Positions 1 through 10,289 are shown, numbered from the stretch's first letter. The stretch: DNA of 64,000 nucleotides from Burkholderiales bacterium (GCA_028868825.1 JAGWTU010000003.1:62001-126000); one strand, 5' to 3'. The notes: generated by a model not told the origin, from the letters alone. Program-made: numbers and translations.

Positions 1-2266
1 CGATCGAGCGCGGCGGGGCGATCGTCATCGTCTCGGAATCGGGCGTGCCGACCGTCGCCTTCACGTCGGCCACCGACATGTTGTAGAAGTAGTAGTTCAG
101 GCTGTTGGCGGCGTATTGCCGGTTCGTCAGGTTCTTGCTCCAGAACCGCAAATCCCACTTGCCGTTTTCCGGCACGAAGGTCACCGACGCGTTGAGTATG
201 CCGTCGCGCCGGGTGTAGGGCCAGGCGATCTGCTGCGTATTGGTCGCGGCCAGCCGGTAGCTGTCGGCGAACTTGTCGTCGGCATGCCAGATCAGCGATC
301 CCGCCGACCCCAGCGACATCGACCAGTCGGCATACAGCGTCGTATCGTTCTTCGGCGTGAACGGCAGCGGATTGCCGGTGCAGTTGATGTTCGGCGCCGC
401 GCATCCCGGGAACGACTTGTAGATGGCGTCGGTGTAGGCGTAGTTGACGCCCAGCGTCAGGTTGCGCACCGGACGCACCGCCAGCTCGAGTTCGACGCCG
501 CGCACCCGGGCCTCGCCCGCGTTGGTGTCGTTGAGTGCCCCGTTGACGAGGCTGCGCACCTGCAGGTTGCGGGTGTTCGCCTGGTACAGCGAGGCGTTGG
601 TGACGAGCGTGCCTTCGAAGAACGAGGATTTCGTCCCGAGTTCGTAGCTGAGCGTCTTTTCAGGCTGCAGCGGCGTGAGCGCCTTGGCCTGCGTGGGCGC
701 CGTCAGCACCCAGCCGCCGCCCTGGTAGCCCGACGACACCGAGCCGTAGAACATCACGTTCTTGGTCGGCTTGTAATCGAGGATCGCGCGCGGCGTCAGC
801 GCCGTCCAGTTGGTCGAGGGCAGGTTCGCGACATAGGGACCGCCGTAGAAGGCCGACGTGCCATCGTGCTCGGTCAGCCCCTTCTTGCGGTCGTAGACAT
901 AGCGCAGGCCACCGGTCAACGACCATTGCGGGTTGAACTTCCACCGGCCTTCGAAGTACGGGCCCACGCTCAGCGTCTTGGCGGTGCCGGTCACGAGCTG
1001 CGTCTGCAATGTGCCCTTGGTGAGAACCGAGAGCTGGCTGTTCGGGCTCGTGCCATTGAAGTTGAAGAGGATCGAATGGAAGAGATCCTCATAGCCGACA
1101 TAGATGCCGGTGACGTAATCGAACTGCTGGTCGGTCCTGGAGACGAAGCGCAGTTCCAGGCTTTCCTGGTCCTCGCGATTGACGTTGATCGACGGGAAAT
1201 TCACCGGCATCGGGCCGCCGTCCGCATCGGAGCCGAACGAGGCGTTGAGGTGCCGGTAGCCGCCGATCAAGGACAGCGTGCCGGCATCGATCTTCTTCTC
1301 GGCCTTGAGCACGAGCGAGCCGATGTCGCGCGTGACCTTGCCCTCGTCGTCGATCATCACGTCGTGCAGGCTGTTCGAGGCGGCGGCCTCGGCGGCCGCC
1401 ACCCAGCCCATGCCGACGACGTGCGCGCCGTCGCCCTTGTTGTTGCGCCGGGAATACGAGCCCAGCGCCGTGAGCTTCAGGTCGGGCGCCGGCTGATAGG
1501 CCAGCGAGCCCTTGAAGCCGACGATCTTGTCGTCGGCCACGTAATGTCCCGTCAGCAGATTGTGCTGGTAACCGCCGTCGTCCTTGACACTGTAGGCGAA
1601 ACGCCCGGCCAGCTTCTCGCCCAGGGGCACGTTGAAATAGCCGGTCGACTCGATGCCGCCTTGCGCGTGGTCGTACTTCATCGCGGTGACGCTGGCCTGG
1701 GCCGAGCTCTCGCCGATCACCGCCACGTTGCTGGTGATCTGCACCGCGCCGCCGACGGCGTTGCGGCCGAAGGTCGTGCCCTGCGGGCCGCGCAGCACGG
1801 CGATCTGCTGGATGTCGAAGAAATTCGAATCGAACGAGGCGAGCGAGCCGTAATACAGGTCGTCGATGTAGACGCCCACCGGGTTCTGCAGCGAGGTGGC
1901 ATCGTTGTTCGAATAACGGCCGCGGATCTGGATCGTGCTCGTCGCGCTGCCCTTGACCGGAATGAAGGTCGGGCCTGGCGTGATGTTGACGACGTCGGCG
2001 AAGTTCGTGATGCGCTTGCTCTCGACATCGAGGCCGGTGACGGCGCTCACCGAGATCGGCACCTCGGAGAGCTTCTCGCTGCGCCGCGTCGCGGTGACGA
2101 CGATCTGCTGCAGATCGGCTTCGCCGGTGGCGGCGCGCGCGCTCGCCGATGCCGCCGCGGCCGCCGGCGCTGCGGCCTGGCCGAAGGCCAGCGGCGCGAA
2201 CAGGCTGGCGATGACGCCCAGCGTCAGGCCGACGGGCAGGGGATGGGTCTTGCGGGTTTGCTTCAT
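1..2266 (-). CDS. TonB-dependent outer-membrane receptor, 3' end beyond the window
   Basis: Outer-membrane receptor expected to import a scarce or bulky ligand with energy from TonB/ExbBD. The ATG (complement of 2264-2266) follows a GGAGA ribosome site and opens a signal peptide of about 30 residues. An IVVTATRR segment lies near residues 55-62, and the plug signature LRGPQGTTFGRNAVGGAV is near residues 158-175. The barrel region reads without a stop to position 1 (755 codons), so the last strands lie outside the window. It is the distal gene of the leftward arm, 50 bp after an SDR gene. The family is clear. The ligand is not: the catabolic setting suggests the arm's own hydrophobic substrate rather than a siderophore, but that is inference. 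Confidence 0.9.
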   Translation of the reverse strand, partial: MKQTRKTHPLPVGLTLGVIASLFAPLAFGQAAAPAAAAASASARAATGEADLQQIVVTATRRSEKLSEVPISVSAVTGLDVESKRITNFADVVNITPGPTFIPVKGSATSTIQIRGRYSNNDATSLQNPVGVYIDDLYYGSLASFDSNFFDIQQIAVLRGPQGTTFGRNAVGGAVQITSNVAVIGESSAQASVTAMKYDHAQGGIESTGYFNVPLGEKLAGRFAYSVKDDGGYQHNLLTGHYVADDKIVGFKGSLAYQPAPDLKLTALGSYSRRNNKGDGAHVVGMGWVAAAEAAASNSLHDVMIDDEGKVTRDIGSLVLKAEKKIDAGTLSLIGGYRHLNASFGSDADGGPMPVNFPSINVNREDQESLELRFVSRTDQQFDYVTGIYVGYEDLFHSILFNFNGTSPNSQLSVLTKGTLQTQLVTGTAKTLSVGPYFEGRWKFNPQWSLTGGLRYVYDRKKGLTEHDGTSAFYGGPYVANLPSTNWTALTPRAILDYKPTKNVMFYGSVSSGYQGGGWVLTAPTQAKALTPLQPEKTLSYELGTKSSFFEGTLVTNASLYQANTRNLQVRSLVNGALNDTNAGEARVRGVELELAVRPVRNLTLGVNYAYTDAIYKSFPGCAAPNINCTGNPLPFTPKNDTTLYADWSMSLGSAGSLIWHADDKFADSYRLAATNTQQIAWPYTRRDGILNASVTFVPENGKWDLRFWSKNLTNRQYAANSLNYYFYNMSVADVKATVGTPDSETMTIAPPRSI

Positions 2267-2316
2267 CGTGATGTCTCCAGGATTCGATTCAAGGGTGGGT
2301 GCTGCCTGCGTCGCGC

Positions 2317-3084
2317 TCATCCGGCGAGCCTGCCGCCGTCGATCACCAGCGACTGGCCGGTGATATGCGAGGCGTCGTCGGACGCCAGGAACAGGATCGT
2401 TCGCGCGATCTCCTCGGGCCAGGCACGGCGGCCGTCGGGTATCGCACTGATCATGCGCGCCGCCTCGTCGCGCGGCAGCGCCGCTTCGATGGCGCGGATC
2501 ATCTCGGTCTCGGTGCCGCCCGGGCATACGGTATTGACGCGGATGCCGGTCTTGGCCACCGACAGCGCCGCCGATTTGGACAGTCCGATCAGCGCATGCT
2601 TGCTCGCCGCGTAGGCGCACAGGCCGCCGTAGCCGATGAAGCTGCCGATCGACCCGGTGTTGACGACGGCGCCGCTGCCCTGGCGCAGCATCACGCGCAG
2701 CACATGCTTCAAGCCGAGATAGGCACCGCGCAGATTGATCGCGATGACGCGGTCGAATTCATCGTCCGGATAATCGACCAGCGGCAGCAGGCGGCCCTGG
2801 TAGCCGGCGTTGTTGGCGAAGGCGTCGATGCGGCCGAATGCGACTAACGTGTCGGCGACATAGCGCTCGACGGCGGCGGCGTCGGTGACATCGGCGACAA
2901 GCGCGATCGCGCGGCCGCCGAGATCGCGCACGGCGGCCGCCGTCGCCTGCGCACGCGCCGCATCGACGTCGACGCAGGCCAGCGCGGCGCCGGCGCGCGC
3001 GAATTCGATGCAGGCCGCGCGGCCGATGCCGCCGCCGGCGCCGGTGACGAGCGCGACCTTGTCGCTGAAATCATGCCTGGCCAT
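2317..3084 (-). CDS. SDR family NAD(P)-dependent oxidoreductase
   Basis: Classical short-chain dehydrogenase/reductase of 255 residues, probably a cytoplasmic alcohol/ketone oxidoreductase in the catabolic arm. It shows the full set of family motifs: TGAGGGIG at residues 14-21, NNAG in the middle, the catalytic YAASK, and an FLASDDASHITGQ-like C-terminal segment followed by DGG. The ATG directly follows the TGA of the upstream flavoprotein gene (TGAATG, no gap), so the two are almost certainly co-transcribed and translationally coupled. Substrate is unknown; a hydroxyl or keto group on a cyclic or branched compound is plausible because its partner resembles 3-ketosteroid dehydrogenases. Confidence 0.9.
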   Translation of the reverse strand: MARHDFSDKVALVTGAGGGIGRAACIEFARAGAALACVDVDAARAQATAAAVRDLGGRAIALVADVTDAAAVERYVADTLVAFGRIDAFANNAGYQGRLLPLVDYPDDEFDRVIAINLRGAYLGLKHVLRVMLRQGSGAVVNTGSIGSFIGYGGLCAYAASKHALIGLSKSAALSVAKTGIRVNTVCPGGTETEMIRAIEAALPRDEAARMISAIPDGRRAWPEEIARTILFLASDDASHITGQSLVIDGGRLAG

Positions 3085-4419
3085 TCAATTCCACCCTGCC
3101 GTTCTCGCGGCGGTGATGCCGTAGGTCATCGCCAGCGCCAGCCCGCCCGCATAGCCGAGACCGAAGGCGCCGCCGGCATCGGCGCCGGCCGCCAGCAGGC
3201 CCGGAACGGCGGCGCCGTCGGGACGCAGCACGCGCGCCGACGGGTCGATGACGAGGCCGCCGAACGTGAAGGTGATCGCCGGCAGCACGACGAGCGCGTA
3301 ATACGGTGCGCGGTCCAGCGGCAGGCAGGATTCGGCGCGCGGCGGATCCAGCGTCTCCCAGCCGTGGCGCGCGCGCTCGTTGTAGTCGGCCAGCGTGCGC
3401 AGCAGCTGCGCACCGTCGAAACCCTGGGCGTCGGCGAAGGCGGCGACGGCATCGAGCCCCGCCGCGGCGATGCCGGCGCCGCCATGCTCGAGCGCAACGG
3501 CCAGTCGGTCCATCGGCGGCGCGATCGGCACGATGGGCTGCGTCGCCTGCTCGGCGTGCACGCGTTCGTCCCAGAAGCAGATCGCGCGGCCATGGCTCTG
3601 GCGCACCGTCTGCAGCGTGTTCGTGTGGTCGCCCGCCGTCTCGTCGCAATAGCGCCGCCCGGCCTCGTTGAACAGCAGTGCATGGTCGCTGTGGTATTGC
3701 GACAGCAGCGTGTAGAGCTTGGGGTCGCCCCAGGCCGGCGAGGCGCTGACGAGATGGCCGTAGAAGCCGGGGTGGTCTTCCTCCAGCGCGGCGCCCGCTT
3801 CGCGCCCCAGGCGCAGGCCCGCGCCGTCGCTGCAGGGGTTCGAGCGCAGCAGCATGTCGCGCGCGTTGGGATGGATCTGGCGCGCGCGCCATTCGGGGTC
3901 GGCCTGGAAGCCGCCGGTGGCGATGATCGTCTTCGCTGCGATGACGTCGACCTGGCCGTCGGCATGCGAAGTGCGCGCGCCGACGACGCGGCCGGCCTCG
4001 TCGCGCAGCAAGCGCTCGGTGGTGGTGCCGCGCACGACATGGCCGCCATGCTGTTCGACGAGCCGCGCGCAGCCGTTGAGGTGCTCGAGGATGTCGATCT
4101 GGTAGCCGTAGCCATGCAGCACGCGCATCGCCGGCGAGAGGTGGATGCCGCGCCCGCGCAGCCAGGCGATGGCGCGCGGATATTCCTGGCAGACGACCTC
4201 GGCCAGCGCCGTGGCGCCGCCGGCGTAGAGCTGCATGCGCGCCGGCGACGAGGCCGTCCACAGCATGCCGCCCGACAGCGCGGCCGAGCCGCCGATGGCA
4301 TCGGACTTCTCGACGACGACGACCCGCGCGCCGCGCTCGGCCGCCCAGCCGGCGGCCGACAGCCCGGCCATGCCGGCGCCGATCACCAGCAGGTCGCATT
4401 CGAGTTGCATGGGGCTCAT
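3085..4419 (-). CDS. FAD-dependent oxidoreductase, fumarate reductase / 3-ketosteroid dehydrogenase superfamily
   Basis: Flavoprotein of 444 residues. The N-terminal dinucleotide fold is seen as LLVIGAGMAGLSAA (residues 9-22), then VVVEK and the GGSAALSGGMLW motif typical of fumarate-reductase-like and 3-ketosteroid-delta1-dehydrogenase flavoproteins. The C-terminus carries FGGLVID and GLLAAGADAGGAFGLGYAGG, which close the FAD site. Such enzymes introduce or remove a double bond next to a keto or carboxyl group. Reading continues upstream of the chosen ATG, but that extension overlaps the preceding TonB receptor gene and has no protein character, so MSPMQ at 4419 is preferred. It lies 13 bp after the receptor and abuts the SDR gene. 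Steroid, terpenoid or dicarboxylate substrates are all possible. Confidence 0.88.
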   Translation of the reverse strand: MSPMQLECDLLVIGAGMAGLSAAGWAAERGARVVVVEKSDAIGGSAALSGGMLWTASSPARMQLYAGGATALAEVVCQEYPRAIAWLRGRGIHLSPAMRVLHGYGYQIDILEHLNGCARLVEQHGGHVVRGTTTERLLRDEAGRVVGARTSHADGQVDVIAAKTIIATGGFQADPEWRARQIHPNARDMLLRSNPCSDGAGLRLGREAGAALEEDHPGFYGHLVSASPAWGDPKLYTLLSQYHSDHALLFNEAGRRYCDETAGDHTNTLQTVRQSHGRAICFWDERVHAEQATQPIVPIAPPMDRLAVALEHGGAGIAAAGLDAVAAFADAQGFDGAQLLRTLADYNERARHGWETLDPPRAESCLPLDRAPYYALVVLPAITFTFGGLVIDPSARVLRPDGAAVPGLLAAGADAGGAFGLGYAGGLALAMTYGITAARTAGWN

Positions 4420-4432
4420 CGGCTGCGGCACC

Positions 4433-6883
4433 TCAGAAGCGGTACTCGCCCTGGAGGACGACGGTGCGCGGCTCACCGGCCACGGCAAAGACCTCGCCGG
4501 TGCCACCGGGCTTGTCGACGCCCAGCGTGGCGTAGATGCGGTTGCCCAGGTTGCGCCCGATGACGGCGAACGACCAGCGGTCGCCGGGGCCGCTGAGCCT
4601 GACGCCGGCATTCACCGACGTGTACGCCGGCTGGAACGAGGCCGGGTTGAGGTTCAGCCCGGCGTAATACGAAGCCGAATAGCGCAGGTCGGCGTTCCAG
4701 GTCAGGCGCAGGTCGCCGCCCAGGTGCTGCTCGTAGATGCCGCCGGCCGTGGCGATCCATTTCGGCGAGCGGTAGACGGCCTTGCCGCTGAGGTCCTGCG
4801 TCGCGCCATGCGTCACCGGGTCGGTGTTGCAGCCCTGCGCGGCCGTCTGGCCGGTGTAGCACTGCGCGGCGGCGAAGCTGGCGAAATGCGCATCGTTGTA
4901 GCTCGCCGAGCCGCGCAGCGTCAGCGCGCCGGTGGGGCGGAAGCTGCCTTCGAGCTCGACGCCCTGCGCGATCGTGTTCGCGGCGTTCTGCGTCACATAG
5001 GTGATGTGCGTTGCGTCGAGCGCGATCAGCGAGGTCAGCGGAATGCCCGAATACTGATAGTGGTAGGCCGTCAGCGAACCGGTCAGCGTGCGGTCGAGCA
5101 GCGAGCCCTTGGCGCCGAGCTCGTAGCCCTTGACCTTCTCGGCGTCGAACTTCAGCGTGTTGACCGAGGTCGTCGCGCCGATCGTGCCCGGGTTCGAGAA
5201 GCCGCCCGAGAGATAGCCCGTCTTGTAGGCGCCATAGAGCATCACGTCGCGGCTCGCGTGCCAGCTCAGCGTGGCCTCGGGCGAGAAGTTGTTCTCGCTG
5301 GCCGAGGCGTTGATGTGCTGGCCCTGGGCCAGGTACGAAGCCGCCACCGCCGGGTTGACGTAGACGTTGAGCGTGTCGAGGTCCTTGCGCTCGCTCGTGT
5401 AGCGGCCGCCGGCGGCGAGCTCCCAGGCCTTGCTCGGCTTGACGATGACCTGGCCGAAGACCGAATAGGCCGTGCTCTTGTTGTGCTGTTCGTTGTCGCC
5501 GCTCTCGTAGCGGCCGGTCGCCGGGTCCTGCTTGGCGGGACCGTTGGCGCCGCCGACGAAGAGCACGCGATGGTTGTTCTCGTAATGGCCGCCGGCGGCG
5601 AAATTTACCGGACCGTCGAATGTCGAGACGGCCCGCAGTTCCTGGTAATAGCTCTGGTTGTTCTCGTTGCTGTACGACCAGTAATACGAATACGAGGTCG
5701 CGTCGGCGTTGCCCTGGCTGACGTATTGATAGTCGTAATAGCCGGTCACCGAGGTCAGCTTGAAGCTGTCGGTGGTGACGTTCAGCGTCAGCACCGGCAT
5801 CACGGTGTTGTTCTTCGAGTACGGCTGGCCGCCGTCGTTGACGTTGACCTGCGACCAGGGGGCGATGATGGCCGGCGAGAGCCAGCCCTGCGACGACTTG
5901 TTGTTCAGCGTGCAATCGCCGTTCGGGTCGACGACCTTGCCGCCGGCCGTGCGCGGTTGCGTGACGCCCGCGGGGCAGCCCATCACCTCGCTGAAGCTCT
6001 GCAGACCCTGGCCGGTGTAATTGCTGCCAAGCAGCTTGAAGGTGGCGTCGAAATCACCGCCCTTGTAGGCCAGCGTCAGGCGGCCGGCCTGCTTCTTCTC
6101 GGCGCCGAGCTTGGCCGGCATCGGCGGCACGAAGGTGCTGCCGGTCGCCGCCGTGCGCACGAGGTCGGCCACGCCGGCCGGATCCATGTTCTCGATATAA
6201 CCCTCGCTCTTGCTGCTGTACGCGGCCAGGCGGTAGCGCCACTGATCGTTGAGCGGGCCGGAAACGGCGGCCTCGAGCGACTTGTTGTGGTTCGTCGTGA
6301 CTTCGTAGCCGAGCTTGGCGTAGCCGCTGAACTCCTTGGTCGGCGCCGCCGACTGCACCGAGACGACGCCGCCCGGCGAGTTCTTGCCGAAATACACGGC
6401 CTGCGGTCCCTTGAGGACATCGATCGTCTGCAGGTCGAACAGCGCGTCGTTGACGATGCGGCCGCGGCTGATGGCCATGCCGTCGTAGTCCACCAGCACC
6501 GACTGCTCGACGCCGGCGTCGAGCGCCGACGAGCTGACGCCGCGCATCGAGATCGAGGTCGCGCTGCCGGTGAAACCGCGGTCGAACGTGATCTGCGGCA
6601 CCGCGATGCGGATGTTGGCGACCGAGGTCATGTCGTACTGCTTGATCTCGAGCGGGCCGACCGCGGTGGCCGACACCGGCACGTCGATCATGCGTTCGGA
6701 CTTGCGCCGTGCCGTGACGACGATGACTTCCGGGTCGGTGCTGTCGGTCGCGGCGGCGACCTGGGTGGCCGGCGCCGCGGCCTGTGCGGCCGCCTGCGCG
6801 AGCGCGGTCTGTGCGAACAGGCCTGCGATGGCGCCGCAGGCCAGGGCCTGGGTCAGTCGGGGGCCGTGCTGGAACTTCTTCAT
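4433..6883 (-). CDS. TonB-dependent outer-membrane receptor
   Basis: Complete 816-residue receptor. The ATG at 6883 has a GGAGA ribosome site and begins a signal peptide (MKKFQHGP... to ALAQ, about 30 residues). An EVIVVTARRKSER segment follows near residue 52, then a plug with DVLKGPQAVYFGKNSPGGVV near residues 156-174, and a long barrel ending in the aromatic terminus LQGEYRF that outer-membrane insertion needs. It is the second receptor of the leftward arm and of the same general type as the one at the window edge. It sits between an APH-like gene (85 bp upstream) and the flavoprotein gene (13 bp downstream), which ties it to the degradation genes. Ligand is unknown. Confidence 0.93.
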   Translation of the reverse strand: MKKFQHGPRLTQALACGAIAGLFAQTALAQAAAQAAAPATQVAAATDSTDPEVIVVTARRKSERMIDVPVSATAVGPLEIKQYDMTSVANIRIAVPQITFDRGFTGSATSISMRGVSSSALDAGVEQSVLVDYDGMAISRGRIVNDALFDLQTIDVLKGPQAVYFGKNSPGGVVSVQSAAPTKEFSGYAKLGYEVTTNHNKSLEAAVSGPLNDQWRYRLAAYSSKSEGYIENMDPAGVADLVRTAATGSTFVPPMPAKLGAEKKQAGRLTLAYKGGDFDATFKLLGSNYTGQGLQSFSEVMGCPAGVTQPRTAGGKVVDPNGDCTLNNKSSQGWLSPAIIAPWSQVNVNDGGQPYSKNNTVMPVLTLNVTTDSFKLTSVTGYYDYQYVSQGNADATSYSYYWSYSNENNQSYYQELRAVSTFDGPVNFAAGGHYENNHRVLFVGGANGPAKQDPATGRYESGDNEQHNKSTAYSVFGQVIVKPSKAWELAAGGRYTSERKDLDTLNVYVNPAVAASYLAQGQHINASASENNFSPEATLSWHASRDVMLYGAYKTGYLSGGFSNPGTIGATTSVNTLKFDAEKVKGYELGAKGSLLDRTLTGSLTAYHYQYSGIPLTSLIALDATHITYVTQNAANTIAQGVELEGSFRPTGALTLRGSASYNDAHFASFAAAQCYTGQTAAQGCNTDPVTHGATQDLSGKAVYRSPKWIATAGGIYEQHLGGDLRLTWNADLRYSASYYAGLNLNPASFQPAYTSVNAGVRLSGPGDRWSFAVIGRNLGNRIYATLGVDKPGGTGEVFAVAGEPRTVVLQGEYRF

Positions 6884-6968
6884 GGTTGTCTCCGTGGTGT
6901 CCAGTGTCGATCGGTCGGGATTCGGCGCTGCCCTTGCCGGGCCAGTCACCTTGCGGGGGGAAACAGAC

Positions 6969-8084
6969 TCAGGGCGCCTGGCCTTCGCTGGCGAATTGCC
7001 AGGCCGCCGCGGCCAGCGGGCCGATCAGCGGCGTCACTTCGCCGGCGCTGGATCCGGCAACGCCGGCCGCCGCGCGATGCGCGACGCCCTGCAGGATCGC
7101 CGCCGTGCGGAAGAGGTTGAAGGCGCGGTAGAAGGGCAGCGCACCGTCGAAGGTCAGGCCGGTGCGCTCGGCATAGGTCTCGAGGTAACGCTCGAGCGTC
7201 GGGATGCCCAAGGCGTCGAGGTCGGCATCGCGCAGCGTGCCGCGCGCGTCGACGCCGGCCGGCCGGTACCACTCCATCGCGTGGTACATCAGGTCGCCGA
7301 GCGGGTGGCCCAGCGTCGAGAGTTCCCAGTCGACGACGGCGACGACGCGCGGCTCGGTCGGGTGGATGAGCAGGTTGTGGAACGAGTAGTCGCCGTGGAT
7401 CAGTGACTGCTTGCCGTCGTCGGGCGGCACCGCCGTCGGCAGCCAGGCGAGCAGGCGGTCCATCGCCGGGATGTCCACCGTCTTCGACGCCTCGTACTGA
7501 CGCGACCAGCGCGCGATCTGGCGCTCGAAGTAATTGCCCGGTCGCCCGAAATCGGCCAGGCCCAGCGCCGTGAAATCGATACGATGCAGATTGGCCAGCG
7601 TGCGGTTGGCCGAATCGAAGACCGCGGCGCGATCGTCGCGGCTGAGGTCGGGCATGCGACAGTCCCAGAACACGCGGCCCGGCACATGGCGCATGACGTA
7701 GAACATGCTGCCGATCACCGACTCGTCGTCGCAGAAGGCCAGCGGCTCGGGCACCGGCACGGCCCGCTCGCCGCCGAGGCCCGAGAGCGCGCGCAGGATG
7801 CGGTATTCACGATCGACGGCGTGGGCGGATTTCAACAGCACGCCGGGCGGCTTGCGGCGCAACACGTACTTCGCGTCCGCCGTCTCGACCAGGTAGGTGA
7901 AATTCGACTGCCCGCCCTGGTATTGGCGCAACTGCAGCGGCCCCTTGAAGCCGGCCACCGAGGCCGCGAGATAGCGCGCGAGCCGCGCTTCGTCGATCGT
8001 GGCCTGCGTGAGCACGGCGCCGAGATTGCCGATGTAGCGGCGCGGCGCGGCCTGCTCCGGGGCCATGGTGCCGGCGGTGCTCAT
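6969..8084 (-). CDS. APH-family phosphotransferase partnered with acyl-CoA dehydrogenase
   Basis: Kinase-fold protein of 371 residues in the APH/ACAD10-11 kinase-like family. Visible features are [12 protein letters not shown] (residues 55-66), VLRRKPPG with the ATP-binding lysine (near 78), the Brenner motif HGDYSFHN (230-237) and the metal-binding DWE (252-254). Members coupled to acyl-CoA dehydrogenases (LvaA in levulinate catabolism, the N-terminal domain of ACAD10/11) phosphorylate the hydroxyl of 4-hydroxyacyl-CoA; antibiotic resistance is unlikely here. Its ATG overlaps the dehydrogenase stop in an ATGA junction, indicating coupled translation. A second copy of the same pair lies at 15732-17986. 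Confidence 0.88.
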   Translation of the reverse strand: MSTAGTMAPEQAAPRRYIGNLGAVLTQATIDEARLARYLAASVAGFKGPLQLRQYQGGQSNFTYLVETADAKYVLRRKPPGVLLKSAHAVDREYRILRALSGLGGERAVPVPEPLAFCDDESVIGSMFYVMRHVPGRVFWDCRMPDLSRDDRAAVFDSANRTLANLHRIDFTALGLADFGRPGNYFERQIARWSRQYEASKTVDIPAMDRLLAWLPTAVPPDDGKQSLIHGDYSFHNLLIHPTEPRVVAVVDWELSTLGHPLGDLMYHAMEWYRPAGVDARGTLRDADLDALGIPTLERYLETYAERTGLTFDGALPFYRAFNLFRTAAILQGVAHRAAAGVAGSSAGEVTPLIGPLAAAAWQFASEGQAP

Positions 8085-9340
8085 CCCGGATACGCACGCA
8101 CGTCGGCGTAGCTGCGTCCCTTGTGGCGTTTCAATTCCATGCGCGCGATGTCGCGGCAATGGACCTCGTCGGGGCCGTCGGCCAGGCGCACGATGCGCGT
8201 GTTGGCCCACAGCTCGGCCAGGCCGTAGTCCTGGCTCACGCCGCCGCCGCCGAAGGCCTGTATCGCATGGTCGATGACGCGCTGCGCCATGCGCGGCGCG
8301 GCGACCTTGATCATCGCGATCTCGGCGCGCGCCGCCTTGTTGCCCACCGTGTCCATCATGTAGGCGGTCTTCAGGCACAGCAGCCGCACCATCTCGATCT
8401 CGGTGCGCGCATGGGCGATGCGCTCCTCCCACAACGAATGCTCGGCGATCGTCTTGCCGAAGGCGCTGCGCGTCTGCAGCCGCACGCACATCTTCTCCAG
8501 CGCGACCTCGGCCGAGGCGATGACGCGCATCGCGTGGTGCACGCGGCCCGGGCCGAGCCGGCCCTGGGCGATCTCGAAGCCACGCCCCTCGCCGAGGATC
8601 AGGTTCTCGGCCGGCACGCGCACGTTGTCGAGCCGGACCTCGAAATGGCCATGCGGCGCATGGTCGTAGCCGAAGACGTCGAGATGGCGCACCAGCGTCA
8701 CGCCCGGCGTGCCGGCCGGCACCAGCACCATCGACTGCTGGTTGTAGGTGGCGGCCAGCGGGTCGGTCTTGCCCATCACGATGAAGAAGTCGCAATAAGG
8801 GTGGCCGGCGCCCGACGACCACCATTTGTGGCCGTTGATGACGTAGTCGCCGCCGTCGCGGCGGATCTCGGTGCGGATGTTGCGGGCGTCGGACGACGAG
8901 ACGCCGGGCTCGGTCATCAGGAAGGCCGAGCGCGTGCGCCCCTCGGCCAGCGGCAACATGAAGCGCTCCTTCTGCGCCTTCGTGCCGTAGCGGTGCAGGA
9001 CCTCGAAATTGCCGGTATCGGGCGCCATGCAGTTGAAGACCTCGGAGGCGAAGTAGACGCGGCCCATCAATTCGGCGATGGGCGCGTATTCGAGGTTGCT
9101 GAGGCCGACGCTGCGGAAGTACTCGTCGTCGTGCTCCGACGGCGGCATGAAGATGTTCCACAGTCCGGCGGCGCGGGCCTTGGCCTTGAGTTCCTCGAAT
9201 ACCGGCGCCGTCTGCGTCCAGCGATCGATCGCGGCCGATTGTTCGCGATAGACGGGGATGGCCGGGTAGACGTGCTCGACCATGAAGGCCTCGACCCGCG
9301 CCAGCCATTCCTTGGATTTCGGCGATTGCTCGAAATGCAT
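8081..9340 (-). CDS. Acyl-CoA dehydrogenase, ACAD10/11-like
   Basis: FAD-dependent acyl-CoA dehydrogenase of 419 residues, first gene of the leftward arm. Family landmarks are [13 protein letters not shown] in the middle domain, [12 protein letters not shown], the [11 protein letters not shown] helix and the C-terminal ADGPDEVH segment. The ATG at 9340 is preferred over upstream in-frame starts because an AGGAG lies about ten bases ahead and the upstream codons overlap the operator-like repeats. It overlaps the APH gene by four bases. In ACAD10/11-type pairs this enzyme acts on the phosphorylated hydroxyacyl-CoA. The promoter region (9377-9422) carries two copies of the putative TetR box. Confidence 0.92.
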   Translation of the reverse strand: MHFEQSPKSKEWLARVEAFMVEHVYPAIPVYREQSAAIDRWTQTAPVFEELKAKARAAGLWNIFMPPSEHDDEYFRSVGLSNLEYAPIAELMGRVYFASEVFNCMAPDTGNFEVLHRYGTKAQKERFMLPLAEGRTRSAFLMTEPGVSSSDARNIRTEIRRDGGDYVINGHKWWSSGAGHPYCDFFIVMGKTDPLAATYNQQSMVLVPAGTPGVTLVRHLDVFGYDHAPHGHFEVRLDNVRVPAENLILGEGRGFEIAQGRLGPGRVHHAMRVIASAEVALEKMCVRLQTRSAFGKTIAEHSLWEERIAHARTEIEMVRLLCLKTAYMMDTVGNKAARAEIAMIKVAAPRMAQRVIDHAIQAFGGGGVSQDYGLAELWANTRIVRLADGPDEVHCRDIARMELKRHKGRSYADVRAYPG

Positions 9341-9376
9341 TGCGATGTTGCTCCTGGGTCCGGCGGCTCGAAAATT

Positions 9377-9422
9377 CTCGACCGTCCGGTTCGTCGATTC
9401 AATGTACTCGACCGTCCGGTCG
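9377..9422. promoter_or_regulatory. Two putative TetR operator boxes upstream of the leftward operon
   Basis: A 14-bp direct repeat (CTCGACCGTCCGGT) occurs at 9377-9390 and 9407-9420, exactly 30 bp apart. Each copy contains an inverted repeat: CGACCG-TC-CGGTCG at 9409-9422 is perfect, and the copy at 9379-9392 is imperfect in its right half. They lie about 40-80 bases upstream of the acyl-CoA dehydrogenase start, where a repressor would block transcription. The same palindrome recurs at 9506 and 11392. Assignment to the TetR gene at 15014 is inference. Confidence 0.65.
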
Positions 9423-9505
9423 GCCGTCAATTGTTTGCGAGGCTTGGGCATAGGGGGTTTCCCTCTGTTGCGGCGCCCGCGCCTCGATATATTGCACGAC
9501 TGACC

Positions 9506-9519
9506 CGACCGGGCGGTCG
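9506..9519. promoter_or_regulatory. Putative TetR operator box upstream of the rightward operon
   Basis: Perfect palindrome CGACCG-GG-CGGTCG, 87 bases before the first gene of the rightward arm. It matches the boxes at 9409 and 11392 except for the two central bases. Together with the 9377-9422 boxes it places operators on both sides of the divergent intergenic region 9341-9605. Confidence 0.65.
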
Positions 9520-9605
9520 ACCGTTGATGTCGCCCGTACCGGAACCGCCGCGGCGCGCTATCGTTGCGCCGCGGCCCGCCCTGCCGTCCCTTGCCGGAGA
9601 ACGCC

Positions 9606-10289
9606 TTGTCCGCACCGAACCCGCTCCTCGAATCCGCCGCCCTCGTCGCGCTGGCGCCCTACACCGTCGCCGGCTACGCGCTGTTCCGCGAGATCGTCGA
9701 GACCGATGGCGCGGTGGCGGCCCGGTTCAAGGGGCTGTTCGCCGCCGCGGCCGCCATCAACAAGGGGCACCGCGAACTCGCGCGGCGCGAACTCGAGCGC
9801 GCACGCGCCCAAGGACTGCCGGCCGACGAGGCCGCCAGCGCGCTGATCCTGCTGGCGAGCCTGCGCGGCGAGGCCACGGCGCTGGCCTTCGGCGCCATCC
9901 TCGACGCCGTCTACGGGCCGCGCGAGCCGGCGGCCGCCGCGCCCGTGGCGGCGGCACCCGGTGAGGCCGAAGCGAATTTCAAGGCCTACTTCGGCACCGT
10001 GCCGGCGCCGCTGGCGAACCTGCTCGCGCTCGTGCCCCAGGGTGCCGACGGCTACTACCTGATGCGCAAGGGCACCATCGACTGCAACCGGCTGCCGCGC
10101 AAGCTCTCCGAGCTGATGCTGATCGCGGTGCTCGCCGCCGACTACAGCCCGATGTCGGCGACCCATGTCAAGGGCGCGCGCGTCGCCGGCGCGAGCGAGG
10201 CCGAGATCGCCGAGGCCATCCTCTGCGCCGTGCCTGCAGCCGGCATCGCGGCCTGGATGTCGGCCGGGGCCTTGCTGGAAGCCGCGTGA
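9606..10289 (+). CDS. Carboxymuconolactone decarboxylase (AhpD-like) family protein
   Basis: All-alpha protein of 227 residues built like AhpD/carboxymuconolactone decarboxylase family members, with two similar helical halves: residues 1-105 and, after an Ala/Pro-rich linker, the rest. The characteristic [14 protein letters not shown] and [19 protein letters not shown] helices are present. The catalytic CxxC of AhpD is absent (SPMSATH stands in that position), so a peroxidase role is doubtful. I chose the TTG at 9606 because GGAGA lies five bases ahead; an upstream TTG at 9564 lacks such a site. First gene of the rightward arm, overlapping the next gene by one base. Precise reaction unknown. 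Confidence 0.75.
   Translation: MSAPNPLLESAALVALAPYTVAGYALFREIVETDGAVAARFKGLFAAAAAINKGHRELARRELERARAQGLPADEAASALILLASLRGEATALAFGAILDAVYGPREPAAAAPVAAAPGEAEANFKAYFGTVPAPLANLLALVPQGADGYYLMRKGTIDCNRLPRKLSELMLIAVLAADYSPMSATHVKGARVAGASEAEIAEAILCAVPAAGIAAWMSAGALLEAA

Noticed and set aside
116..2614. An 832-codon plus-strand frame opposite the first TonB receptor.
   Set aside because: The minus strand gives a clear receptor with plug motif and signal peptide; the plus frame has no recognisable domain.
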